A stretch of DNA of 64,000 nt. It comes from an uncultured Croceitalea sp. GTDB lineage: Bacteria > Bacteroidota > Bacteroidia > Flavobacteriales > Flavobacteriaceae. This document shows positions 24,956-33,086 of the stretch, one piece after another. The DNA lies in the NCBI GenBank assembly GCA_947503285.1, contig CANNDD010000003.1, positions 124,001-188,000 on the forward strand. Direction: 5' to 3'. The position numbers and the translations under genes are program-made. The notes under the pieces are model-generated. The model ran no database searches and was not told where the DNA came from. It saw only the letters and a list, made by a program, of their open reading frames with translations. Each line of letters opens with the position of its first letter. The first letter of the stretch is position 1.

Positions 24956-26200
24956 ATGCAGCAACATCGCCATTACCTAAATCCTAAATCAAACCATTAT
25001 CTTCTCGTACCGCTATTATGGGTGGTTCTTTACGCCTGCGCTCCTAAGAAGCAAGCAGAGTCCCAAAGTACTGATTATTTAGGACAGGAAACCCCCGACA
25101 CTATTCCACAGATTTTTGGAAAGGATATTATATCGGTCGACGGCAGGTTCGATATGGGTTTTGCAATGTCACCGAATGGCAAAAGCATGGTTTTCGGGGT
25201 TGCTGATGAAACAGACCCAAAAGGGACTTGTTTATACTTAATGAATAACATCGATGGTATCTGGTCATCACCTGACAAATCATTTTTACCTGACAACGTA
25301 AATACGTTCTTTCCGATGTTTGGTCCCTCAGGGGATAAGCTTTATTTTGCTAAATCCAATGGTTCTGATACCGACTTGTGGAGCGCTGAATTTGTCGACC
25401 ATAGCGCTATTGCCCCCCAACCCTTAGATTCGATATTCAACTCAAAATCTAGGGAAGCGGGCCATGGCAAGGCAAAAAGCGGTGCGTTTTACTTTACATC
25501 CAACCGCGATGACCAAAACCAGTGCTGTGGCGACATCTATTACGCCAAACCTACTTCGGGTCGTTACACCAATATTCAAAGGTCTGCCATGCTAAGTTCT
25601 GAAGCTGACGAAGAAAGCTTATTTCTCTCTCCTAATGGGCGTTATATTATTGTACAGGCATGGAAAGGCGAATTTCAATCCAAACATGACCTTTATATCA
25701 GTTATCGCACCATTCATGGCTCTTGGACCCCGCTGAAGAGGTTGAATGACCATATCAATGGAAAGGAGATTGAACAGCGACCCTTCGTCTCACCGGATCA
25801 TAAGTTCCTTTTTTTTAGTAGAATGAAAATACTACGTGAAAATGGACGGGATAGCTACGATTCAGACATCTATTGGGTAAGTACCAAATCGGTGTTCGCC
25901 CCATACATATACAATCCACAAATTGAGGCTTCGGTAACATTCAACAAAAAATTTGAGCTTCATTTTCCGAGCGATTTATTCAAGGATATCGATAATCAAG
26001 AGTTGACATACCAACTCACCTTGAAAGATGGTTCCGAAATTCCTGAGTGGATTACGTTTGATTCCGATAAGTTAATGTTAAGTGGTACATGGGCAACGAA
26101 AGAACCCCTTGGCTTTAAATTAACCGCAAGGGATGGTTCAGGCAACTCCAATATATTCAAATTTGACCTGAACCAATCGAATCTCGAAACCCAAGATTGA
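24956..26200 (+). CDS. PD40 (TolB-like beta-propeller) lipoprotein with C-terminal cadherin-like domain
   Basis: 414 residues from the ATG at 24956; a TTG five codons earlier is possible. A late lipobox (V-L-Y-A-C) follows a longer than usual basic N-terminus. Residues about 60-310 carry PD40/WD40-like blades: M-A-M-S-P-N-G-K-S-M-V-F, M-F-G-P-S-G-D-K-L-Y-F-A, 'SLFLSPNGRYIIVQAW', P-F-V-S-P-D-H-K-F-L-F-F-S. The last about 90 residues look like a dystroglycan-type cadherin/putative-Ig domain (L-T-Y-Q-L-T-L...I-P-E-W-I-T-F...L-S-G-T-W). An outer-surface or periplasmic binding role is inferred. Confidence 0.8.
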   Translation: MQQHRHYLNPKSNHYLLVPLLWVVLYACAPKKQAESQSTDYLGQETPDTIPQIFGKDIISVDGRFDMGFAMSPNGKSMVFGVADETDPKGTCLYLMNNIDGIWSSPDKSFLPDNVNTFFPMFGPSGDKLYFAKSNGSDTDLWSAEFVDHSAIAPQPLDSIFNSKSREAGHGKAKSGAFYFTSNRDDQNQCCGDIYYAKPTSGRYTNIQRSAMLSSEADEESLFLSPNGRYIIVQAWKGEFQSKHDLYISYRTIHGSWTPLKRLNDHINGKEIEQRPFVSPDHKFLFFSRMKILRENGRDSYDSDIYWVSTKSVFAPYIYNPQIEASVTFNKKFELHFPSDLFKDIDNQELTYQLTLKDGSEIPEWITFDSDKLMLSGTWATKEPLGFKLTARDGSGNSNIFKFDLNQSNLETQD

Positions 26201-26259
26201 TATTTACAGTGATGACTTAAGCAATCGGCACATAACAATACGGTTCTCAATTAAAAAAG

Positions 26260-27675
26260 ATGAGCAAGCTACAAGACCAAATGTTTCTTGAAATTAGAAA
26301 CAAACGACCCTTTGAATTAGCACAACAATATGCATTTGATTATTTAGAGCACATTTTTGACCGTAATGTTTATCCGACCGATGAAGCCCTTAATAAGTTA
26401 TCCATCTTCGATGAGGAACTTCCTGTAGCTTCGGCAAATGCAAAAGATGTCATTGAACAATTACACACATACGGTAGTCAAGCGACAACGGCAACTTTAG
26501 GGGGAAGGTATTTTGGTTTTGTAACCGGAAGTGCGCTTCCGATAGGTATAGCCGCTAAAAACCTAGCAACCTATTGGGATCAGGCACCCGCCATGCATGT
26601 ACTTTCGCCCATAGGAAGTAAATTGGAGGCCGTTGTCGAAAAATGGCTTATAGATTTATTTGGCTTACCTGAAAATACCGCTGCCGGATTTGTAAGTGGA
26701 ACATCCGCAGCGAACTTATGTGGCCTGGCAGCGGCAAGATATCGCATTCTTAAAAGAAACGATTGGGATGTCAATGAGAAAGGGCTTAGAAATGCGCCTG
26801 AAATTAGGATAGTTACCGGTAAGCAAGCGCATTCAACCGTAATCAAAGCCGTTGGAATATTAGGCTTGGGAAAAGAAGATATAGAATGGGCCGCTGTAGA
26901 TGATCAGGGTAGGATTGTTGCAGAATCGATTCCTGAATTGGATGAAAACACCATACTCATCCTACAAGCGGGAAATGTGAATAGCGGCGCATTTGATAAT
27001 TTTGAAGTCATTTGCGAAAAAGCCCAGAAAGCCAATGCCTGGATCCATATTGACGGCGCGTTTGGTCTATGGGCCAAGGCCGTATCCGAGTTAAACTATT
27101 TGCCCAAGGGAATGGAAAAAGCGTCTTCATGGGCGGTTGACGGACACAAAACATTGAATACGCCCTACGATTGCGGAATCGTAATGTGTTCAGATCCAGA
27201 AGCGATGACCGCTGCACTGCATATGTCAGGAAGTTATATTGTCGAAAGCCCAGAAAGGGATGGCATGTTTTATACGCCTGAGATGTCCAGACGAGCCAGG
27301 GTAATGGAACTATGGGCAATCATGAAATACCTTGGTAAGAACGGTATTGATGAAATGATCCTCAACATGCACCATAGGGCCAAACAATTCGCGAAAGAAA
27401 TCGGTGCCCTAAAAGGCTTTCATGTAGAAAATGACATCGTTTTCAATCAGGTACTTGTTAGGTGCGACTCAGATGCCCTCACACAACAAGTATTACATAA
27501 TATTCAAAAGTTAAGAACATGTTGGTTGGGAGGTTCCGTGTGGTTTGGTAAAAAAGTCATGCGCGTAAGTATATGCTCTTGGGCGACCACTGAAAGTGAC
27601 ATCACCATATCGATTGAATCGTTTAAAAAGGCTATGGAAATTGCACTGGCCGACACTACCAAGATATCAAAATAA
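26260..27675 (+). CDS. PLP-dependent amino-acid decarboxylase (group II)
   Basis: 471 residues of fold type I. Substrate loop S-A-L-P-I-G-I-A near 91-98, H191 stacking on PLP (T-G-K-Q-A-H191-S-T), D265 in H-I-D-G-A-F-G, and Schiff-base K297 in D-G-H-K297-T-L-N-T-P-Y-D-C-G. These are the aromatic-L-amino-acid/glutamate/diaminobutyrate decarboxylase signatures; the exact substrate cannot be told from the sequence. It lies 59 bases after the PD40 lipoprotein with no partner biosynthetic gene, so its physiological product is unclear. Confidence 0.9.
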   Translation: MSKLQDQMFLEIRNKRPFELAQQYAFDYLEHIFDRNVYPTDEALNKLSIFDEELPVASANAKDVIEQLHTYGSQATTATLGGRYFGFVTGSALPIGIAAKNLATYWDQAPAMHVLSPIGSKLEAVVEKWLIDLFGLPENTAAGFVSGTSAANLCGLAAARYRILKRNDWDVNEKGLRNAPEIRIVTGKQAHSTVIKAVGILGLGKEDIEWAAVDDQGRIVAESIPELDENTILILQAGNVNSGAFDNFEVICEKAQKANAWIHIDGAFGLWAKAVSELNYLPKGMEKASSWAVDGHKTLNTPYDCGIVMCSDPEAMTAALHMSGSYIVESPERDGMFYTPEMSRRARVMELWAIMKYLGKNGIDEMILNMHHRAKQFAKEIGALKGFHVENDIVFNQVLVRCDSDALTQQVLHNIQKLRTCWLGGSVWFGKKVMRVSICSWATTESDITISIESFKKAMEIALADTTKISK

Positions 27676-27781
27676 GTACTTCAAAGCATGCTGAACCCAA
27701 AATATACTATAAATTCAGGTTACAAAGGCAGTGTTTTTCAATTGGCTATCATGCTACCCTTGAACCTATAACAAAATAGTA

Positions 27782-28366
27782 ATGGACATTAGTACATTCT
27801 TAACGTATTTAAACAACTACATTGATTTAACTGATGAAGAAGAAGCCCTTCTACGAGCTAAAGTAGTTCGAAGAACGTATTTAAAAAACCAATATATCGT
27901 TCAACAAGGTGATGTTTGTACTAGTGTGAATTTCATTATTTCCGGCTGTACAAAAACCTTCTTTATGGACGCCGAGGGCCAAGAGCATATCGTAATGTTC
28001 TCTATTGAAGAATGGTGGACTTCTGATTTGGGCAGCTTTACCAGCCAAACACCTTCTGATTTTAATGTGCAGTGTATCGAAAACACGCAACTAATACAAA
28101 TTACCTATCAAAACCTTGAAACCCTATACCGGCAGATTCCTAAACTGGAACGGTTCTTTAGAAAAATAGTGGAACGGGCTTTTGTGGCTTCACAGAAACG
28201 GATAATTCGAAACTTCAGCCTTGATGCCAAAGAACGCTACAAGATTTTTGAACATACCTATCCAAGGATCAATCAACGCGTTCCGCAATATATGATTGCC
28301 TCCTACTTGGGCATTTCAAAAGAGTTTTTAAGCAAAATAAAGAGTCAGCTTATAAACGAACAGTAG
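27782..28366 (+). CDS. Crp/Fnr-family transcriptional regulator
   Basis: 194 residues. Cyclic-nucleotide-binding-type beta-roll at about 15-110 (Y-I-V-Q-Q-G-D-V-C-T-S-V-N-F-I-I-S-G-C) with a glutamate-rich helix start, then a C-terminal winged helix with 'QYMIASYLGISKEFLSKIKSQL' as recognition part. No Fnr-type cysteine cluster at the N-terminus, so it is not an iron-sulfur oxygen sensor. It belongs to the small Bacteroidota Crp-like group that usually controls neighbouring genes, here most plausibly the SnoaL and YceI genes downstream. Confidence 0.88.
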   Translation: MDISTFLTYLNNYIDLTDEEEALLRAKVVRRTYLKNQYIVQQGDVCTSVNFIISGCTKTFFMDAEGQEHIVMFSIEEWWTSDLGSFTSQTPSDFNVQCIENTQLIQITYQNLETLYRQIPKLERFFRKIVERAFVASQKRIIRNFSLDAKERYKIFEHTYPRINQRVPQYMIASYLGISKEFLSKIKSQLINEQ

Positions 28367-28557
28367 ATAACCCCGTCACAAGCCCTTAAGACATCAAAAA
28401 GGAAATTCTAGATAGGTTTCCACACAAGCGTCTGAGGATTCAAATCTCGATCATCGCGTAAAATGTTAATCTAGTTCAACATCATTTGATAGTATAGTTC
28501 ATTTTTTAGGTTTTGAATGTTACGGAGATTTGTACCATAACATTTAAACAAAAAAAG

Positions 28558-28911
28558 ATGGATACTTTATTAGAAAAAATCAGCACGATAAATGACATGA
28601 TCCTTGAGGGAAAAGCTTTGGAGGCTTTTGATGAATACTATCATGATGATGTTGTCATGCAAGAAAATGACAATCCGGAAATCGTAGGTAAGGTGGCGAA
28701 CCGAAAAAGGGAAGAAGAATTCTTCGCTTCAATCACGGAATTTAGAGGAGCAAAGCCGTTAAACGTAACAATAGGGGAAAACACAACGATGGTCGAATGG
28801 CATTTTGACTATACCCATAAAGACTGGGGTGAAAAGAATTATACCCAAGTTGCACTCCAAGAATGGCTCAATGGAAAAATCATTAAAGAGAAATTTTATT
28901 ACGGATCATAA
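28558..28911 (+). CDS. SnoaL/NTF2-like small protein
   Basis: 117 residues from the ATG at 28558, where an A-rich leader AAAAAAG precedes it; a TTG 15 codons earlier is a worse start. The NTF2/SnoaL-like alpha+beta cone appears: helix 'ALEAFDEYYHDDVVMQEN' near 24-41, 'VEWHFDYTHKDWGEKNYTQVALQEW' strands near 81-105, G-K-I-I-K-E-K-F-Y-Y at the end. Such proteins bind or isomerise small molecules; the ligand is unknown. It is transcribed with YceI, 25 bases downstream. Confidence 0.8.
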   Translation: MDTLLEKISTINDMILEGKALEAFDEYYHDDVVMQENDNPEIVGKVANRKREEEFFASITEFRGAKPLNVTIGENTTMVEWHFDYTHKDWGEKNYTQVALQEWLNGKIIKEKFYYGS

Positions 28912-28936
28912 ATCAATACACTAAAAACTAGAAATC

Positions 28937-29512
28937 ATGAATACGATAAAAAAGACAACTGCACTAATTGCCATTACACTATTAATGGTATCCTTTAAAT
29001 CTTCAGAAGGTTTAAAAAAGGAAGTTAATATTGAGAAAAGCAACGTGACGTGGAAAGGCTATAAAGTAGGCGGCTCCCATACCGGTACGATTACGATCAA
29101 ATCTGGAAATCTGGTTTTCAATGATGACAATTTAACCGGAGGGAACTTTGTAATCGATATGACCACGATTAGCGTAACCGATTTGGAGGGCGAGTATAAA
29201 AACAAGCTAGAGGGACATTTAAAGTCTGATGACTTCTTTGGGGTAGCTAAATTTCCTACTGCAGCCCTTGTTTTCAGGAACATAAAAGCAAATGGTAAAA
29301 ACGCCTACGATGTAACCGGCAACCTTACAATCAAGGGTAAAACCGAAAGCATCGACTTTGATTTATCCGTCTACGGCAATAAAGCAACCGCATCGTTAAA
29401 AATCGATAGATCCAAGTTTGATGTGCGCTACGGATCAACCAGTTTTTTTGATGGATTAAAAGATAAGGCCATCTACGATGAGTTTGATATTGTAGTAGAT
29501 TTGGAATTTTGA
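28937..29512 (+). CDS. YceI-family periplasmic lipid-binding protein
   Basis: 191 residues with a short Sec signal (about 1-24). The YceI barrel pattern follows: S-N-V-T-W-K-G-Y-K-V near 35-44, H-T-G-T-I, G-G-N-F-V-I-D-M-T-T-I-S-V near 66-78, H-L-K-S-D-D-F-F near 94-101, 'DVTGNLTIKGKTESIDFDL', and S-K-F-D-V-R-Y-G-S near the end. YceI proteins bind polyisoprenoid lipids in a lipocalin-like pocket. A terminator follows. Linked here to a Crp/Fnr regulator and a SnoaL-like protein. Confidence 0.93.
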   Translation: MNTIKKTTALIAITLLMVSFKSSEGLKKEVNIEKSNVTWKGYKVGGSHTGTITIKSGNLVFNDDNLTGGNFVIDMTTISVTDLEGEYKNKLEGHLKSDDFFGVAKFPTAALVFRNIKANGKNAYDVTGNLTIKGKTESIDFDLSVYGNKATASLKIDRSKFDVRYGSTSFFDGLKDKAIYDEFDIVVDLEF

Positions 29513-29557
29513 TAGAAGTCTAAATAAAGGGGTACTACCCAAAGCTATAGGCCCACG

Positions 29558-29587
29558 AAAAGCACGGATGAAATATTCCGTGCTTTT
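29558..29587 (+). terminator. Terminator after the SnoaL-YceI unit
   Basis: Perfect 11-bp stem AAAAGCACGGA/TCCGTGCTTTT, loop of eight bases, T run after it. Confidence 0.85.
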
Positions 29588-29753
29588 TGTATTTTGATGC
29601 AAATACCCATTTTTATCAAATAAGTTCGGAATAATATGAGGGGCGAAGGTTCATCATTGATGGTGCTGAATCATACCGTAAAGTCTTGTTTTCTTTCCAT
29701 CCCCGTAATCATATTGCAGCATAAGATGTATATATTTGGATAAAACATGCGTA

Positions 29754-31196
29754 ATGAAGTGCGATATAAAAGTTGTTTCCTATTTAGTGCTAATTACCTT
29801 AATTATAGGCTGCACCAAGCATAAAACCAATGACAGCAACCAACTAGCATATACCTTTTTAAAAGATAACAATACCGTAAACCCCTTGATTCAAGGAGTT
29901 TGGAAGTCCATCGGAAATGGATATTATCTTGAGGCCAGACGAGATAGTATTCTATTGTACAGCTTTACGAAAAACTTCTGTTATAAAGAAAAGAACGACT
30001 ATTTAGAGGGGCTTTTGAATACCCAAAGTCAATTTATCAGAAACGAGGATACCCTTGGTATCTATTTGACCGATTTCGGCAATAATACCAAGAACTTACA
30101 AACAAAAAAAGACTTTGTCAAAGTCGACAAACTCCCTGAGAACACTATCGGGTTTACTGAAATGACCCAGTTAGACCCTGAGGAACTGTTTAAATTGTAT
30201 ATGGAAACCATTCAAGGTAATTATGCCTTTAACAAAAGAAGAAATCTTGATTGGGATACGATTTTCAACAATTACAAAGACAGTATTACCGCTGATAATG
30301 AAAGGCTCTTCAACATATTAGGTGAAATTGCCACACTCACAGAAGACCAGCATACAAAGGTTATTTCAGAAAATGGGAAGAGCCTTCAATACCGGGTCAC
30401 ACCATCGGCGAAAATTGTTGAGGAAGCCTTCTACAAACAATCGGATGTCCAGAACCTGAATGACTATTTTAATATGTTCTTTGAACATAATTATAAGAAC
30501 ATAACGGACAGTCTATTACATGGAACCGGAGAAAAAACGGCAAATGGAAAATTGGAATGGGGGCATTTAACCAAGGATGTTGGTTACATCCATATTCATT
30601 CGTTTTCAGGTTTTCTAGGGAAAGGATATACCAGAAAACAACAAATTGATAGCCTCAATATATATATGCAAAAAATAATAGGCGCTTTTCAAAATAAAAA
30701 AGCCGTTGTGCTTGATGTCAGTTTTAACTTTGGTGGCTATGACGCTACTGCATTAACAATTGCTGGTTATTTTACCGATATGCCTGTTTTATCACATACA
30801 AGTCAGGTCTACAACAATGGTAAATTCCATGATGAGGATGTCGTTACGATTTACCCCGCCGATTCTACGACATTCAACAAACCGGTATACGTGCTAATGA
30901 CGGATATTAGCAGAAGTGCCGCTGAAGGTTTCGCTATGATGATGGGTGCTTTACCCAATGTAAAACTTGTCGGGTCCAATACTTTAGGCACCCTATCGGG
31001 TATGCTGGGTAAATCAATTGGTGATTTTTATACAACCTATTCCAATCAAAGGTTGATAGATTCTGATGGCAAGTTCTACGAGGTATCAGGTGTTGAACCC
31101 GATATTGAACTCAACGTATTTCCTAGGGAGAACATATTCAATGGACACCGAAAAGCGGTTTATGATATCATAGAATTGGTAGAAAAAGACCATTAG
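29754..31196 (+). CDS. S41-family peptidase, lipoprotein (second in window)
   Basis: 480 residues from the ATG at 29754, giving a lipoprotein signal ending at Cys20 (LIIGC). A helical N-terminal part covers about 60-260. The S41 core follows: V-V-L-D-V-S-F-N-F-G-G-Y-D near 320-332, nucleophile motif S386-R-S-A-A-E391 with S388 as best candidate, and G-S-N-T-L-G-T-L-S-G-M further on, where the general-base Lys expected of Ctp peptidases is not obvious. It resembles the 'tricorn/interphotoreceptor retinoid-binding' branch. It stands alone between two gaps. Confidence 0.82.
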   Translation: MKCDIKVVSYLVLITLIIGCTKHKTNDSNQLAYTFLKDNNTVNPLIQGVWKSIGNGYYLEARRDSILLYSFTKNFCYKEKNDYLEGLLNTQSQFIRNEDTLGIYLTDFGNNTKNLQTKKDFVKVDKLPENTIGFTEMTQLDPEELFKLYMETIQGNYAFNKRRNLDWDTIFNNYKDSITADNERLFNILGEIATLTEDQHTKVISENGKSLQYRVTPSAKIVEEAFYKQSDVQNLNDYFNMFFEHNYKNITDSLLHGTGEKTANGKLEWGHLTKDVGYIHIHSFSGFLGKGYTRKQQIDSLNIYMQKIIGAFQNKKAVVLDVSFNFGGYDATALTIAGYFTDMPVLSHTSQVYNNGKFHDEDVVTIYPADSTTFNKPVYVLMTDISRSAAEGFAMMMGALPNVKLVGSNTLGTLSGMLGKSIGDFYTTYSNQRLIDSDGKFYEVSGVEPDIELNVFPRENIFNGHRKAVYDIIELVEKDH

Positions 31197-31496
31197 TCAT
31201 GCGTAGCATGGTTCCAAAACATACTTTTCCAAAAAATAAATATGCAATGACTTGTTGAAGTCAGTACCACGAATGTAGTAGCAATTTTTCAGCTTTACAT
31301 TTAAAACCTGTTGGCCTTTTGTACGATGTTCTTCCGTGGTTTAGGCATACACTTCACCCTGTCAGCGCTACATTTCTTGAATTATCGACATCGGGAACAC
31401 CCTTTACATAAATTATTTTAATGCAAATCATATTAAATATAAATAAAAATTTATGAATATTTTTCTACACATTTGTACTACAAAAAATCAAATCAT
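31197..31496. other. 300-base gap before icd
   Basis: AT-rich, no frame or RNA recognised. The last 80 bases, extremely AT-rich, probably hold the icd promoter. Confidence 0.5.
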
Positions 31497-33011
31497 ATGG
31501 AAAATAATCTTGTACTGGAATCAAAAAAAAATAGTGCCGTAACAAAAAGCACGAAAATCGCTGTAGCACATGGCGATGGAATCGGGCCTGAAATCATGAA
31601 GGCTACGCTCAAAATAATGGAGGCCGCAGGTGCCAACATTGTTGCAGAACCAATGGAGATTGGGGAACAGGTATATCTTTCTGGCAACAGCTCGGGTATA
31701 ACCGAAGCTGCTTGGGACACTATTGGACGGAACAAGGTTATTTTGAAAGCACCAATTACCACACCACAGGGCAAAGGGTATAAAAGTTTAAACGTAACCC
31801 TTAGAAAATCTTTGGGTTTATTTGCCAACGTAAGGCCTGTAAATGCTTTGCACCCTTTTGTGAAAACGAACTTTCCAAATATGGATATCGTGGTCATTCG
31901 AGAAAATGAAGAGGATCTTTATGCCGGTATTGAACACAGGCAAACAGAAGATGTTGTACAATGCTTAAAACTAATTACAAGACCGGGATGCGAGAAAATC
32001 GTTCGTTATGCCTTTGAATACGCAAAAGCCTACAATAGAAAAAAGGTCACCTGTATGGTGAAGGACAATATCATGAAACTGACCGATGGTTTGTTCCATA
32101 CCGTATTTAAGGAAATCGCTGCCCAGTATCCTGAAATTGAAAGTAATTCACAAATCATCGATATCGGTTCAGCAAAGATTGCAGCTTCACCAAGGCAATA
32201 TGATGTTATCGTTACCTCAAACCTTTACGGCGACATCATCTCTGACATTGTCGCAGAAATAGGTGGTTCGGTAGGTATGGCCGGTTCTGCCAATATCGGT
32301 AGAAATGTTTCCATGTTTGAGGCCATTCACGGTTCTGCCCCTGATATTGCAGGGCAAAAAATTGCCAATCCTTCAGGATTGTTGAACGCCGCAGTGATGA
32401 TGTTGGCCCACATCGGTCAAGCTGAGATTGCCGATAAAATCAAAAATGCTTGGTTGGCCACTTTAGAGGATGGTATCCATACCGCTGATGTGTACCAAAA
32501 GGATATCAGTGTCAAAAAAGTAAACACCGAAGAGTTTGCAGACGCCATTATCGAACGTTTGGGCCGTAATCCTAAAAAACTGCCCCTAAGCTCTTTATCA
32601 AAAGGTTCTGGAACTATTGAAATACCAGAATACAAAAGACGAAATGAAGAAAAAGAATTGGTTGGGGTAGATGTTTTTATCGATTGGAAAGGAACCGATC
32701 CAGAAATCATTGGAAAAGGATTGAGCGAAATAAGATCACATAACCTTAAACTCAAAATGATTACCAATAGGGGCGTAAAAGTGTTTCCAAATGGATTAAA
32801 GGAAACCTACTGTACCGATCATTGGCGATGTAGGTTTGTGGCGCAAGATGCACAGATCAAAACAAAAGAGCCTATTTACGAAGGAATTGAGTATGAGCAG
32901 GTAATCGCATTACTCTCGAAGCTCCATCAAAATGATTTTGATGTCATCAAAACGGAAAACCTGTATGAATTTGATGGTAAAAGGGGCTTTTCACTGGGTC
33001 AAGGTGAATAA
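31497..33011 (+). CDS. icd: NADP-dependent isocitrate dehydrogenase
   Basis: 504 residues from the ATG at 31497; a TTG eight codons earlier is rejected. Coenzyme loop A24-H-G-D-G-I-G-P-E, 'TTPQGKGYKSLNVTLRK' near 84-100, E-N-E-E-D-L-Y-A-G near 133-141, and the metal/substrate stretch 'NLYGDIISDIVAEIGGSVGMAGSANIG'. The C-terminal about 130 residues form the extra domain of the Thermus-type enzyme (V-G-V-D-V-F-I-D-W...T-D-H-W-R-C-R-F). It oxidises isocitrate to 2-oxoglutarate in the TCA cycle. Coenzyme choice is inferred from family only. Confidence 0.92.
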   Translation: MENNLVLESKKNSAVTKSTKIAVAHGDGIGPEIMKATLKIMEAAGANIVAEPMEIGEQVYLSGNSSGITEAAWDTIGRNKVILKAPITTPQGKGYKSLNVTLRKSLGLFANVRPVNALHPFVKTNFPNMDIVVIRENEEDLYAGIEHRQTEDVVQCLKLITRPGCEKIVRYAFEYAKAYNRKKVTCMVKDNIMKLTDGLFHTVFKEIAAQYPEIESNSQIIDIGSAKIAASPRQYDVIVTSNLYGDIISDIVAEIGGSVGMAGSANIGRNVSMFEAIHGSAPDIAGQKIANPSGLLNAAVMMLAHIGQAEIADKIKNAWLATLEDGIHTADVYQKDISVKKVNTEEFADAIIERLGRNPKKLPLSSLSKGSGTIEIPEYKRRNEEKELVGVDVFIDWKGTDPEIIGKGLSEIRSHNLKLKMITNRGVKVFPNGLKETYCTDHWRCRFVAQDAQIKTKEPIYEGIEYEQVIALLSKLHQNDFDVIKTENLYEFDGKRGFSLGQGE

Positions 33012-33034
33012 AATAAAAATATAGCCTTAATAAC

Positions 33035-33069
33035 AAACCCCCGTAGGATTGTATCCTACGGGGGTTTTT
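33035..33069. terminator. Bidirectional terminator between icd and carB
   Basis: Perfect 15-bp stem, 33035-33049 paired with 33053-33067, three-base loop, T run downstream on plus and matching run on minus. Convergent genes on both sides. Confidence 0.9.
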
Positions 33070-33086
33070 AGAATAAATGCCATCCA

